A stretch of 64,000 nt of DNA from Hemicordylus capensis (GCF_027244095.1 NC_069659.1:45124001-45188000), one strand, 5' to 3'; shown: positions 44,711-56,236, numbered from the stretch's first letter. Numbers and translations: made by a program. Notes: generated by a model not told the origin, from the letters alone.

Positions 44711-45749
44711 ATCCTAATACTAAGTTACAGTTGCAAAAAAGGAATGTTTAAAGATGGGCATCTCATGACCGCTTTGCATATTACAATCTACTGAATCTAG
44801 TGAGTACATTGCATACTGTACTCCACAGTGTATGAATACATTCTTTTCTTGTTCATGTATTCTACACATACATGCTGTGGGCCATGACTGGATAGATTGG
44901 GCTCCCTGCCACTACCACCTAAACACAGCGTATATGCCATGAAATACACTGTACGTGCCAAATACATGATGCGAAGCACAAAAGGTTATATTTGGGCACA
45001 TCATGAAGTAATGTTGGGAAGGGAAGAGCCGGTTTAGAGACGCACAGAGTGTTCATTGGTGGTGGTGGGTGGAAAGAGAGCAGCGGGAGGGAGGCAGACT
45101 GCAACTGTGTGAATTCTCCTCGGGACGTAGAATGGCTTGGTCATTCAGATTCCACAGTACTGTGAATTGTTAGTTCTGGTTGGTTTGAGTATGGATGACC
45201 TGGCTGTGATGAGCTTGTGCGTGAGGGCTGTAGGTAGATTCCAGGATCCCTTCAAGCAAGATAACGTTATGATTCTTCTGCAACCAAATGAGTCCAGGAG
45301 GAAAACCAAGAAATGTGATCCTGGTATGAATGTGGGGTGCGGGCTTGCCTGAGGAGGAGAGCAAAGTGTGAGGGCAAAGCTGGAGATGAGGAGAATGGGG
45401 GGGGGGGCGGGATGTGGCCATAGAAATTTGGGCACCCAGTCCATTCAATTCAATGGGTGTACACGCTGGTATAGGATTTCAGGCTTTGCCCCCCACCCCA
45501 CCCCCTGGAAAAAGTCCTGCAGATGCCCAAGCATAGAAACCAGCAGGGTGAAATGGGGGAGGCGAGACTACGTCAAAGGCATCACTTACCTTATCAAAAC
45601 CTCCCTGCAGTTTCTCAAATAATATACACTTGTACAGATGGCAGGTCCTGAACCCTTTCTCAAGCTGAACTGTACCTCTCAGTTTATGAAAGGCTATAAT
45701 ACAGTTCTAGAACACCGGTAAAAGGCAGCCCAGAGACAGCCCAGAGACA
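44711..45749. other. Unassigned sequence
   Basis: No repeat recognised. Frames of 70-100 codons on both strands near 45137-45450 have no known motif. Confidence 0.4.
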
Positions 45750-45851
45750 ATGCTGTCATGGGACGAGGTCATGCTGAAGCATCACAAAGATTTGAAGGTG
45801 CTTGGCATTTCACACAGCCAGATCACAAGCTTGGTGACCTGCCCTCTTCAG
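45750..45851 (+). CDS. Candidate coding exon of unknown gene
   Basis: A 34-codon plus-strand segment (MLSWDEVMLKHHKDLKVLGI, then SHSQITSLVTCPLQ) ends at a strong donor CTTCAG then GTAAGC in phase 0. Just upstream is a short tandem (GCAGCCCAGAGACA). It could be a first coding exon, a noncoding RNA exon or chance. I do not recognise the protein. The frame continuing past the donor is most likely intronic. Confidence 0.15.
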
Positions 45852-46494
45852 GTAAGCTTTGTTTCTGCTGGAACATTCCAGAGGATGGATTCCCCAGGGA
45901 CTAGCACACCCAAGGAATATCATGCTGGGGTTGGCCTTCTGTGTAGAAAATCTGGGAATTGTCTTTGGAGCAAGACCCAGCAGGAGTCGTTTCCTGCAGA
46001 TCCAAGGTTGGGACCACTGCAATCTTCTCATCCCTTGGATACTCTCCCTCAGTATGGGGTGTGGGAGGGGTGTCAGAGCTTGCTACTCACTCCCTGGCCT
46101 TCAGTTGGTGCCATAGGAGGGAAGGGTACACTTTGGGAGTCCTACCACCTCTTGTGTTTTCTCACCCCCTCATATTTCTCCCCTCATATTTGCAGCTGAT
46201 CTGGTCCCTGGGCCCACAGCCCCCCTTTTGATAATTAAACTACAACATCCCCCACCCCCCCGAGAATAATTATGTATGTTTTTTGAAGTCTATGATACAG
46301 CACCCATGAAGCTGGAAGTGGCAGAGAATTAAGTGAGGCTAGGAGCTCTCCCCCATGCTCTGTGCAGGTGGATAATCCACTATTGCACTTCCTTTCCGGA
46401 AGAAGTCATGGAGGAGGGACGTGGCTGATGAGATTCAGTGCTCTGAGCAATTCACTGGGGGACTGTGCCCAATAGACCACCCCTAACATTTACC

Positions 46495-46753
46495 CCTCCT
46501 AGCTGAGCCAAGAGGCACCTTTTAAAGTGGTGATTCTCTTTATTTAGCAGGGGGAGAGCAACTGGCCCTGTCCAACCCCAGCACAGTATCTCCAGTGGCT
46601 GTTGTTGGTGTCTTCCTTAAGTTAGTTTTTAGATTGTGAGCCCTTTGGGGGCAGGGAACCATTTATCTTACTTACTTACTTTTATTTCTCTGTGTAAACC
46701 ACTTTAGAAACCTTTGTTGAAAAGCGGTATATAAGTAGTAGTAGTAGTAGTAA
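46495..46753 (+). mobile_element. L2-tailed interspersed repeat
   Basis: CTAGCTGAGCCAAGAGGCAC, AGATTGTGAGCCCTTTGGGG, TGTGTAAACCACTTTAGAAA and AAAGCGGTATATAAGTAGTA with a terminal (AGT)n run. Confidence 0.78.
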
Positions 46754-47165
46754 CAATGCCCCTGTTTGCAAGATACCTTTGGTGTCTTGCACTCCAAACC
46801 AGGCATTGACATTGACTGCCCAGTTAATATTTAATATTTGACTGCAGGTAAATATGTCGTGAAGCTTAAGTGATGGCCTAGCTTTTTAACTGTGCCATGG
46901 TTTAGGTCAGTTTGTTTATTTGTTTAAACCCACAAGTCACCACATAATACGGATATGACAAAGCAGTGTATCAGATAAAGCTTATGGCCCCACCTCTAAC
47001 GGAGATCTGCTTGGTCGGGGCTAGAGACAAGGCCTTTTCAGTTGTGGCCCCTTGGCTTTGGAATGCTCTCCTGGAAGAGCGCTGCCATGTTCCCTCTCTG
47101 TGTCTTTAAAAAAACAATTCAAGACACATCTTTTTAGAGAGGCTTTTAAAGTGTTTATCCACTGG

Positions 47166-47685
47166 TTACACCTAATGGTGCAGCGGGGAAGTAACCTGCC
47201 TAGAGAGCAGGAGGCTATTGGTTTGAATCTCCTCTGGTGTGTTTCCCAGAATATGAGAAACACCTATATCGGGCAGCAGCGATACAGGAAGGTGCTAAAA
47301 GGCATCATCTCATACTACATGGTAGATGGCAATGGTTAAAGTAAAGTAAAGTGTGCTGTCGAGACGGTATCAACTCCTGGCACCCACAGAACCCTGTGGT
47401 TGTCTTTGGTAGAATACAGGAGGGGCTTACCATTGCCTCCTCCTGCACAGTATGAGATGATGCCTAGCATTTTCCTATATCGCTGCTTCCCAATATAGGT
47501 GTTTCTCATAGTCTGGGAACCGTACCAGCGGAGATTAGAACCAGCAACCTCCGGCTTGCTAGTCAAGTCATTTCCCGCTGCGCCATTAGGTAAACCCCTC
47601 CTATATTCTACCAAGAAAACCACACGGCTCTGTGATCGCCAGGAGTTGACAGCGACTCAACAGCACAACCTTTCCTTTCCTATAT
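47166..47685 (+). mobile_element. Sauria-type SINE interrupted by an inverted copy of itself
   Basis: The head CACCTAATGGTGCAGCGGGG to GGTAGATGGCAATGG (47166-47336) continues at 47591 with AAACCCCTCCTATATTCTAC and the Bov-B-like end AGGAGTTGACAGCGACTC. Confidence 0.85.
47341..47588 (-). mobile_element. Sauria-type SINE inserted in another copy
   Basis: On the minus strand CCTAATGGCGCAGCGGGAAA runs to the Bov-B-like tail and an A/T-rich end (GTAAAGTAAAG on the plus strand). A short repeat GGTTAAA/GGTAAA flanks it, a partial target duplication. Confidence 0.85.
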
Positions 47686-47960
47686 CTGGTAGGCTTCTTA
47701 GTTCTTAGCTTTTTACTTATAACTTTTAATTTGAAACTCTTAAAATTTGGTCGTAAATGTAGTTTTAGTTTGGTCTTTTAACTTTTTTTAAAAAAATTGT
47801 TTTATATTGTATCTTTTTTATTAACGTTGTTAGCATCCCTGAGCAGCAGTGTACTGGAGGGGCAGGGTATAAATATTTTATTTATTTATTTATTTGATTT
47901 TGATTTGATTTGTATACCGCCCTTCCAAAATAGCTCAGGGTGATTATTTTAAAGAAATAA

Positions 47961-48871
47961 TCAGTCAATCAATCACCACAGTAATTGTATCACAGTACCA
48001 TATGAGAGTGAAGGGAGGCATGAAAGCTGTTGTTCTCTGTACTCTCTGTAGAGTTTGGGGAATGGGTCTACACACCTCCATACACTTTAGTTAGGAATAA
48101 ACACCCCTCATCCTGCACTGTAACTCTAACCATTATTAAAAATTGGCTTTGTTTTTTCAGAACCCTTCTAAACCACCTTAAATATTTTCCAATTATACTG
48201 AGATAGAAATGATCTAATTTCTTGTTTTTTATACTTGTTTTGTCTGTTCTAATCTTACAGAAAGGGCAAGGTACTGAAGCTGTGTGTGTGTGTGGGGGGG
48301 GGTTGTTATTAAACCTACACTCAAGTAGGCATGATTCAATTAAAGTTAGGTACTTTTGATTTCAGTGGGATGGATTAAACATATGATTAGGTTTCCTGTT
48401 TAAATCAACGAATGTCTCCAGAAACAAACAGGACCAACTAGAGTCATGCAGCAATATTGCAGCAATGTAAATGTAAGTGCTAATATTATGCACGAATCTA
48501 CAGAAAAAGGGCAGGCTTAATAACATTTTCCTGAGGTTTTATAGGGCAACAAATGCAGCTTTATATATCATGAATATTTATTATAATTATTTAGTTTTAC
48601 ACATCATAATTACTTTCCTCGCAACACTTTTTTTTTTAAAGGAGAGGAATTAAAGCTTTGATTTAAACAGAGATTTAAGGGAGTCTGTCATGCTTCAAAA
48701 AGAATGAATGAATGAAATTCTAGTTTAAGATCCTCACTTGCTTTTAGCCTCTATCAGCAATGTGCTGTTTTTACACCATCCTACATTATTCTGTCTTTTA
48801 AGCTTATACTGTATGTATGCAAATGCTTTCATTTCATGTTCCACTTAGACATTTAACTTGAGAGTTATTTA
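47961..48871. other. Unassigned AT-rich sequence
   Basis: A GT/poly-G run lies at 48283-48302. A faint palindromic-repeat relic is near 48325-48390. No gene recognised. Confidence 0.4.
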
Positions 48872-49032
48872 GGAACATAGGGAGCTGCCTTATACCGAGT
48901 CAGACCATTGGTCCATCTAGCTCAATATTGTCTACCCAGACTGGCAGCAGCTTCTCCAAAGTTAAAGACAGGAGTCTCACCTAGCTCTATGTGGAGATGT
49001 TGGGGATGGAACTTGGAGCATTCTGCATGCAA
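48872..49032 (-). mobile_element. tRNA-Ala SINE, 3' half
   Basis: GGAACATAGGGAGCTGCCTT, TCAGACCATTGGTCCATCTA and GGCAGCAGCTTCTCC (reverse strand) end at ATTCTGCATGCAAG within the tRNA-like region. Confidence 0.85.
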
Positions 49033-49772
49033 GATATCTGGATTAAAAAATTCATAAAGTACACTTTTAAAAAATAGTTTATATGGTAATCGTGAAATGT
49101 TGATGATTAAGATGTATACCAAGTGATTATTTAACCTGTGTTTCTTGAATTTTGTTATCTAGATAGGAATATCAAGCTAAATAGCTACAAGAAATGAAAG
49201 TGTGTGCACACTGTACTTTCAGTGCAGTGTAAATTGTAAAGAAGGAATAATGTAAAACTGAAAACTGTATTGCTGATATAGGAGGAAAGTGGGAGTGAAG
49301 GTCATAAATTAGAATTTCCATTCTTTTTGAAGCATGTGTAATGAAAAGTGGGACTCTCCTTAAATCTCTGTTTAAACTGAAGGCTTTTTGTTATTAAATA
49401 TATATATTTCCAAAGTGTAGTTTGGAAATTACTATTCCATACAAACCCACTTGTTGTGTTACTCCAGCTCACCAGTAGAGAGCAGCAGATGCTCACAACT
49501 CCAATGGACTTCTCTCCAGGCTTGAAGTGGACTAGAACTGACAGGAAGCATGTTTCTGTAGCTCCCTGTCTTGATTTTTTTATGTTCCAGTAGTTAAAAG
49601 TCTGCTTGACACAGTCATTCCCTTAAAACCTACTTGCAGTTCTGGTATCTTAAAAGTCTCTCTGCAAGTACTCTAAAAAATCTGTTATCTCCTCTTTCTA
49701 TACTCAAATTTTGCCAGCTATCTCCTTCAGGTTAGCCCCTTTCACACGTTATGTTCAACACTCACGAAATCT
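49033..49772. other. Unassigned AT-rich sequence
   Basis: No gene or repeat recognised. Confidence 0.4.
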
Positions 49773-49940
49773 AGCCCTGTTCAGACTTCATGCTGAGCAC
49801 TCATACAATAAGTGTGCTATGTACACAAGTACAGATCTGTGTACACAGGTACAATTATTCACATGCACAATTCGGTACAATTATTTAACACTAGGACTAT
49901 GGAAAACTTTGGATCTGTACCATGCATTTGAGGGCCTGTA

Positions 49941-50208
49941 ACCACCTAATGGCGCAGCGGGGAAATGACTTGATTAGCAAGCCAGAGGTTGCTGGTTCAA
50001 ATCCCTGCTGGTATGTTTCCCAGACTATGGGAAACGCCTATATCGGGCAGCAGCGACATAGGGAAGATACTGAAAGGCATAATCTCAGACTGTGTGGGAG
50101 GAGGTAATGATAAACCCCTCCTGTATTCTGTCTAGAGCAAAAAGAACCACATGGCTCTGTGGTCACCAGGAGTCGACACTGACCCGATGGCACAACTTTA
50201 CCTTTACC
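49941..50208 (+). mobile_element. Sauria-type SINE, full length
   Basis: ACCACCTAATGGCGCAGCGG, GGTTCAAATCCCTGCTGG, CGGGCAGCAGCGACATAGGG and AGGAGTCGACACTGACCC, ending in CTTTACCTTTACC. Confidence 0.88.
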
Positions 50209-50631
50209 CAGGTTCACTTTTTAAATGAATGAATGTACAGTCGTTCACACAAAAACAGGTACTAATATGCAGACATCTGAATGCAGGTACAACATAATCA
50301 GTGGGGCATGGAGGGCATAGGCGGCCTATGTTTTCACAGGCAGCCTCCACCCCCCAGTAGTGGTGTGCTCCTTACCCTGCCAGTGCTGCATTCTCTGTCT
50401 CGGTGGTGGTGGTGGCGGCGGCGGCCTCCTCCCCAGCAACAACGTGCTCCTACCAACCACACAGCATACTGCTGGGGACTGGCAGGAAACAGCAGTGGGC
50501 TGAGGATGGGCAGCACACCCGGGGAGAAGGAGAACAGCAGCAGAATATGGCAGGCCCAGGAGTGGCCTGTGGGTGGAGGGAGGCGGGCGAGGTGGTCTCT
50601 GAGGCCGGAGGAGGCAGATTCTTGGTCACAG

Positions 50632-50938
50632 GGTAGCAAGCATGAATTGCTGCTGTCTATGCTGAGCAGGGTCTGCCCTTGTTTGCTGCATTTGAATGGG
50701 AGACAATGTGTAAGCACTGAAAGAGATTCTACTTAGGGGATGGGGCTGTTCTGGGAAGAGCATCTGCCTGCTTGCATGCAGAAAGTCCCAAGCTCCCTCC
50801 CGGAAGTCTCCAAGATCGGGCTGAGTGAGACCCCTGCCTGTAACCTTGGAGAAGCTGCTGCCAGTCTGGGTAGACAATACTGAGCTAGCTGGGCCACCGG
50901 TCTGACTCCGTATATGGCAGCTTCCTATGTTCCTATGA
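50632..50938 (+). mobile_element. 5S rRNA/tRNA-Ala composite SINE
   Basis: TGCTGAGCAGGGTCTGCCCTT and TTTGAATGGGAGACAATGTG form the 5S-like head. GGGGCTGTTCTGGGAAGAGC begins the tRNA-derived unit, and the end is GGCAGCTTCCTATGTTCC. Confidence 0.85.
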
Positions 50939-51185
50939 CGCCTTTCATAGCTCTGCTCCTGAAGATAATGTCTGAATAGGGCTAAAGTTGCACTACTTTG
51001 TGTGCATATCTGAGTGGTCAGGCTAGGATTTGGGGGAGACAGGTTCAAATTCTCACTCAACCAGGAAACTCCCTGGGAGACCTGGGGCCAGGCACTATAT
51101 CGAACCTGGGACCTTCTATATCAACCATCTTTATTACGGTCCAAGACCAGCATAAGATAGTACAATAGAGCATGATTTAAAGCAA

Positions 51186-51819
51186 CTAGCTGGCCCGGCA
51201 CAGAACATCTGTACCCTAGATCTCCCAGTCTCTGACCCTTCCCCTTGGCTCCTGCTCTTCCTCAGCAGCAGCTGCCCACCTCAGTAGGGGTGTGCACGGA
51301 ACCGCACAGCTGCGGTCCGGCACTGTGGAGGGGGTCCCTTTAAGGGCGAGGAGGGTTTACTTACCCCTCCCGCCGCTTTGCCCCCTCCAGCGCCTGTAGT
51401 TATTGTAGGAATTGGGGCGGCAGGATACCTCCCCGCCGCCCCTTCTTGCTCTGCTATTCAAAAGGAGAGAACAAGCCTTCTGCGCACGCGGCGCAGCACG
51501 CGAACTTCACCGACGCGACGGGTAGACCAGGCCTCTGACCGCCGGAGTCCCTTTCCTGCTCTTCCTGGGCAGCAGCTGCCCACTCATCGCCTGCCTTCTC
51601 TCTTCTCGCCCTCCCTCCTCCACCACCCTCCGGCTCTTCCTTGGCTGAGTGAAGTTAAGCTCCCGACCCCGGAGATTTCCATGAAGGCACTCGCCACCCC
51701 CAAGATGCCCGCTTTGGCCACTGCCATCATGCTGCCCCAGCTCTCTCTTGCCGCGCATACACTTAGCGCTGTGTGGGCGGTGCTTGCCACGTACGACCTT
51801 AGTGTACTATATATATAGA
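51186..51819 (-). mobile_element. Non-autonomous Helitron, copy 1, with hAT insertion
   Basis: On the minus strand it starts TCTATATATATAG after an A and ends CCAGCTAG before a T. A hairpin ACAGA-TGT-TCTGT (51212-51200) lies about 14 bp before the end. TC start, CTAG end, terminal hairpin, A/T insertion and no target duplication are Helitron hallmarks. A hAT end (TAGGGGTGTGCACGG, from 51285) interrupts it. No Rep/helicase is encoded. Confidence 0.7.
51285..51545. mobile_element. hAT-type MITE, one end clear
   Basis: TAGGGGTGTGCACGGAACCG begins at 51285 inside the Helitron. The body resembles 60055-60505 (CACTTACCCCTCC-type). The right end is not identifiable. Confidence 0.55.
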
Positions 51820-53192
51820 TTATGAAGGGGTATGGTCATAAGAGAAATTATGAAGTCATGTTACATTAAAATTATTATAAACTATAATTACTGAAAGAGA
51901 AGTACTATAGAAATTATATAAAATTACTAGAAACTATTAATAAATATTGTAGGCTATAATTACAAAAAATTGCTACTCTGAAGTTGTAAATAAGACTATA
52001 AACTACTACTAAAGCTCTGATTCGATATTATAAAATCAATCTAAGTCACTACGTATGGAACCATAAAACTATGTTACTTTAGAATTATTACTCTAATATT
52101 AAAAGCTATTATATTATGATACTTAAAAACTGCTACCCTTGGGGAAGAGGAGGGGAGCTATGAGATTATTAAAATTCTCATGTACATAATGAAAAAACAG
52201 TGACTAAAATAGCGTATATAGGGTAGGAGCGCTAGTAAATAGTGGCAGTTCAAAACTGCAGAGCTGATGTGAGGGGAAGGCCTGGCCGTCATAGTCCAAC
52301 AGATCTTGCATGCTGCCACGCAGAACTTGGCGGTGTTAAATGTGAAGGCCGGGACAGTTCATCTGAAAGCAACAACCGGGTATCGACATGGTTTGGATGG
52401 ACAGGGTACTTGTGAAGCAGTGGAGAAATAAGTTTGGCCCAAACGTCTCTGCAAAAGGAGAAGAGAAGAAGTCCGTGTTCTGTGGTTTCTACCTCCCCAG
52501 TGTCTCAGGGGCAAAGTCTTCCTGCCATTGGGATATTTCTGTATTTGCCTTCCAGTACAGCAGAGGAGGGCATGACAGCGAGTGAAGGTAAACGTCCTTC
52601 TGTGGCTCGGGGTTTCTAGCTGTGACAGATACGTGGCAGGGGAGACTGAGGCTTTCTGGGGATAGGAATGTTGGAACCCTTCCTAGGTCAGCTTGGCACT
52701 CAGTGTCCACATTATCCTCTGTTTGATGGCTGTTTTCACATGATCATGGCCCATAGCAAGTAGGAGAGGAGGAGAAAAGCCCAGGAGCAGCAGCTTAGAC
52801 CACACGGCCCTTTTTCTAAGAAGACTGAAAACTGTCCTGTAAGGTCAGAGGGGCCAGGCCCCAAGGGCTGAGGGATAGCTTACGCCTCAGATTAAGAATG
52901 GACAGCCACACTCTGACCTCAACCTTAATCATGCCTGTTTCCAAGCGTAGGGCAGTATTTGAGACACAACGAAGGACGTGGAGGGCTGCTCTTAGAAATG
53001 TGGACTGCACACAACTGCTCCAAATGGGCAAGATTGCGGGGGGGGGGGGGGGCGGATTAGGCTGCATAGAGGAGTTGTGCCAGCGTCTTGACCTCAAATA
53101 ATTTGAGCGCGGCAGGGCCCTGCTATATACAAAACAGGTGCTCATCCATTCAGCTGCTACTGCCCCACCTCCTGGGAAATGGGGAAGTTAGG
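51820..53192. other. AT-rich tract, then unassigned sequence
   Basis: 51830-52140 is strongly AT-rich with many ACTATAATTA-like motifs. The remainder is unassigned, with poly-G at about 53039-53052. Confidence 0.4.
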
Positions 53193-53372
53193 AAGGGGCT
53201 ACAGCTAAGTTGCAGAGCAGCTGCACTTCATGGGGGACGTCCCAGGTTCAGTCTTTGGATCTCCAGTCAAAAGGACCTCTGGTAGTAAGGCTTCCTTGGA
53301 ATGACCTCTCTGTGAGATCCTGGAGACTCATTGCCAGTCAAGAGTAATGGATCAATGGTCTGACTACGTTTG
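53193..53372 (+). mobile_element. tRNA-Ala SINE, old copy
   Basis: AAGGGGCTACAGCTAAGTTG, CAGGTTCAGTCTTTGGATCTCC and GGATCAATGGTCTGACTACG match the family with many changes; no 5S head. Confidence 0.65.
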
Positions 53373-53974
53373 CACATCCAGCCCTTTTCCTGTCTGCAGC
53401 TTCTCTACTTGAAACTCTCTCCCCTCCCACAGCTGGTGTTGCAAGTACAGATTTACAGGGCGTTCGGAATCCCACTGTCAAAGAACCAGCTTGCAGGAGA
53501 GGCATGATCTGAAGAGGAGAAACAGTGGCTGGGGGGGAGGGTCATACACCACTCCCCCCACCCCAAGAGCTTTTCTGGCAAAAAGGAGCACTCAGGTTTG
53601 GTTGCATGTAGCTCTTTGGCCCCCTGAGAATCAGGTTTGGTTGCATGGAGTACTTTTGGCCCTTGTGATATGCATTCCCAGCTTGATGCACGCAACATTC
53701 TTAGTAGTCTCTCTGCCCCTCTCTGCTGATCTCTCTTCCTCAAAACTTAAAGAAGCTTGAAAACTTAAAAGGAGATCCTGCTCCTTATCTCTGATGGCTG
53801 CAGACTAGCCTTTCTCCTGGTCAAAACAGAGGCACCATTGCCACAGGCTGGGTAGGTAGTATTTTGCCTGTACTGGGAATAATCAGGTGGGAATTCCATC
53901 TCATAACTGCCACAAGGAAGCCTGTCTCCCAAGTATCACTCTGTGGAAGACACTGGGCTAGGGTTGCAGAAGGA
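53373..53974. other. Unassigned sequence with a short tandem duplication
   Basis: CAGGTTTGGTTGCATG(G/T)AG occurs twice about 39-40 bp apart near 53595 and 53633. No gene recognised. Confidence 0.45.
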
Positions 53975-54208
53975 TCCAGCATGGTGTAGTGTTTAGAGTG
54001 TTGGACCAGGGCTGGGGAGACCTGAGTTCAAATCCCTGTTGAGCCATGCAACTCCCTGGGTGACTTTGCGCCAGTCACTTATCTCCCTGCCTAACCTATC
54101 TCACACGGTTGTTGCGAGGATAAACATAACCATGTACACTGTACACAGCTATGGGTTCATCGGAGAAAGAGTGGAATAGAAATGTAGTAAATAAATATAA
54201 ATAAGTGT
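53975..54208 (+). mobile_element. tRNA-derived SINE, second type
   Basis: CAGCATGGTGTAGTGTTTAG, box B-like GAGTTCAAATCCC, TGGGTGACTTTGCGCCAGTC, CTATCTCACACGGTTGTTGC and a final AAATAAATATAAATAAG. This is a widespread squamate SINE layout. Weak traces occur at 51010-51110 and 63015-63080. Confidence 0.8.
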
Positions 54209-54389
54209 TTGCCATAGCTTTATGAGCAGCTTAATGCCAACTTATCTTGCTTTACCATTGCTGGGTACTATCTTATACTTGTGATCCACTCCTAATGGGA
54301 TCTGCCTCCTTACCTACTGTGTGCATGGAGGTGCCGATGGAGTCCATTTGACAAGGAGCCATCCATCCAGGAAATGCCCACAGAGACAT

Positions 54390-54930
54390 GCAGAGAAGGA
54401 GCAGCAGTGGCTTAGATACATGCCACTTCTCAAGGCTTTTGCTTTGCATCCAACGCTGCTCAGAAGACGCCCCCATCCTGTGTGACTCTTCCTGCTGGCA
54501 CCATGGCAGGTTCCACAGATGCCAGCCCGAGGGCCTTCCAGGCCAAATAAGAGAGCATCACAACCTGCTCCCGGGGTGGAAACTGTCTTCCTTGATGGAC
54601 GGAAACTACACCTCCTTTCTAAACTGCTGCATTGCTTTACATGGGAAAGGTGCAATTAGCCATCGTACATAGCCAGTCTCCTCCGCCTTGCCTTGTTTAA
54701 CAGAGGCTTTAATTAAAGACCCCCTGATGTTAGAAAGCCACATTAATTATTCATCTGAAAACATTTACATAGAGTCCCCCGTTTCCCTTCTTCAATAAAT
54801 TATCAACTTCACGTCTCCATAATTTATCAAAATGACTAAAAATACATTGTCTCGGCCTCCGTAACCTCCCTCCTTGCTCTGGCTTTGTATCTTCAAAATG
54901 TGATGGGTTTGTTTTCTTAATGGAAAGATT
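54390..54930. promoter_or_regulatory. Candidate conserved noncoding element
   Basis: Single-copy-looking sequence free of repeats. It carries clustered homeodomain-type cores: TTTAATTAAA (54708-54717), ATTAATTATTCAT (54742-54754), AATAAATTATCA (54794-54805) and CATAATTTATCA (about 54819). This texture is typical of vertebrate developmental enhancers. It lies in the presumed IGSF11 intron. A 94-codon plus frame overlaps the left part without a known motif. Confidence 0.35.
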
Positions 54931-55210
54931 CCCCAATGCTCACAAGAGGAGTGGGGGAGAACGGAGGGGAGCTTCTTCTCTACCGGCTGATGGCTCTCCT
55001 TTCTCTTCTATCTTACCAGCATGATGCTGGGGCTGGAAGAAGTTCATTGACCATGTTTGATGGCCACATGGAGGAATGAGCAATAAAAATGGGTGTGTGT
55101 GTCGGGGGGTGAGAAGTAAATGAGTTTTGCAAGAGCCATACTAAGCGGGAAGCACTCACATCCATGTATTCAGGCACAGCAGGGAAATAACTATTATTAT
55201 CCCATTAAGT
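54931..55210. other. Unassigned sequence
   Basis: No repeat or gene recognised. Confidence 0.4.
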
Positions 55211-55519
55211 AAAGGGTTCCTAATCTTAAGTCCTCAGATGTTGTTGGACAACAACTCCCATTATCCCCAGCCACAATGAAACACAGGGCACTCTTTTATA
55301 CCGAGTTAGTCCATTGGTCCATCTAGCTCAGTATTGGCTACACTGACTGGCAGAGGCTTCTCCAAGGCTTCAGGCAGGAGAGGTGTCAAGGACAGAACCT
55401 GGGACCTTCTGCATGCAAAGCAGATGCTCTGCCACTGAGCTATAACCCATTCCCTTTGTCCATGGGGATGATGGGTTGTAGTCCAACCATATCTGGAGAC
55501 TCATTGTTGGGGATCCCTA
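55211..55519. mobile_element. Palindromic hAT MITE interrupted by a tRNA-Ala SINE
   Basis: The left arm AAAGGGTTCCTAATCTTAAG with ACAACTCCCATTATCC (to about 55275) is completed by GGGATGATGGGTTGTAGTCC and TTGGGGATCCCTA (55463-55519). The SINE at 55279-55452 lies between them. Confidence 0.75.
55279..55452 (-). mobile_element. tRNA-Ala-derived SINE without 5S head
   Basis: The minus strand starts at ATAGCTCAGTGGCAGAGCAT with TTTGCATGCAGAAGGTCCCA and ends at the ACTCGGTATAAAAGAGTG tail. There is no 5S sequence beyond the tRNA start. Confidence 0.85.
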
Positions 55520-55779
55520 CTTCAAGCCAACAACCCAAGCTCCATATTCCCCTCTCTTCTCTAGGCCTAGAAATAGCCTTGCTGGAAGCCTGTGTTAAGA
55601 GCTCTGCCATACCGCAGCACTTAATTTGTTAATGAACCAGTTCGGTCAGTGTAGGAAACCTGAATCCCATAGCAAAGCCTTGACGGACCACGCAACACAC
55701 ACAGAGAGGAAAGCAGTGTACACTCAAGAAAGCACTTCCTCCTACCTGGTAGCTGATAACTCAGTTTCCCAGTGGGTCA

Positions 55780-56150
55780 GTCTATTAGTTATTTAATTTA
55801 TATACTGCCTGACTCAAAAGGCTCACAAAAAAAGGTTCACAAAAATAAACACAAAATAAGACAAACTGTTAAAACAATTCAAAACATTCAAAGATTGCCA
55901 AAAGCCTGGCTTAAAAAAAAAAGTGTCTTAAGGGCTCTTTTAAAAGCTGGTAAAGATGTTAAACTGTCTATAGGGAGCACATTCCACAGCCCAGGAGTGA
56001 CTGTAGAGAAGGCCTGTACCCAAGTCACCACCAGACGAGCTGGCAGCATCCAGAGATGGACCTCTCTTGATGACCTTAATGTGCGGTGGGGATCATGCAG
56101 GAGAAGGCGCTCTCCCAGGTAACCCAGTCCTAAGCCATGAATTGTCAGCT
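55780..56150 (-). mobile_element. 5'-truncated L2/Rex1-type LINE 3' end
   Basis: On the minus strand the C-terminal ORF2 region (GLGYLGERLL, PLRSSREVHL, CSQPGCGM-like remnants) is followed by an A-rich 3' region and AGCAGGCAGTATATAAATT-type tail at 55795-55812. Confidence 0.7.
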
Positions 56151-56236
56151 AGAGCACAGTATGAAGCCAAGGTGCACAAGTCTCTTCTTATAACTTATTT
56201 TTCAGTTTTTATCCTGATTTTTGTCACACACACTTT

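Larger units (their letters stand above)
46985..47960 (+). mobile_element. L2/Rex1-type LINE 3' end split by SINEs
   Basis: The C-terminal ORF2 region (GARDKAFSVVAPWLWNALLE) and HLFREAFKVFI at 46985-47160 are followed, after the SINE insertion, by a T-rich 3' untranslated region (about 47690-47880). A second, minus-oriented tail with TATACCGCCCTTCC follows at 47880-47960. Confidence 0.65.
49773..50985. mobile_element. DNA element with inverted ends, carrying two SINEs
   Basis: AGCCCTGTTCAGACTTCATG at the left is matched, inverted, by GATAATGTCTGAATAGGGCT at the right. Inside are GTACA-rich segments (TGTACACAAGTACAG) also found at 14340-14600 and 23640-23745. It carries a Sauria-type SINE (49941-50208) and a 5S-headed SINE (50632-50938). 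Sequence at 50290-50630 is GC-rich and unassigned. That the two ends belong to one element is inferred. Confidence 0.5.

Noticed and set aside
54273-54655. Minus-strand frame with a Leu-rich signal-like stretch
   Set aside because: Wrong strand for the presumed IGSF11 and no Ig-domain or splice support; hydrophobic run judged coincidental.
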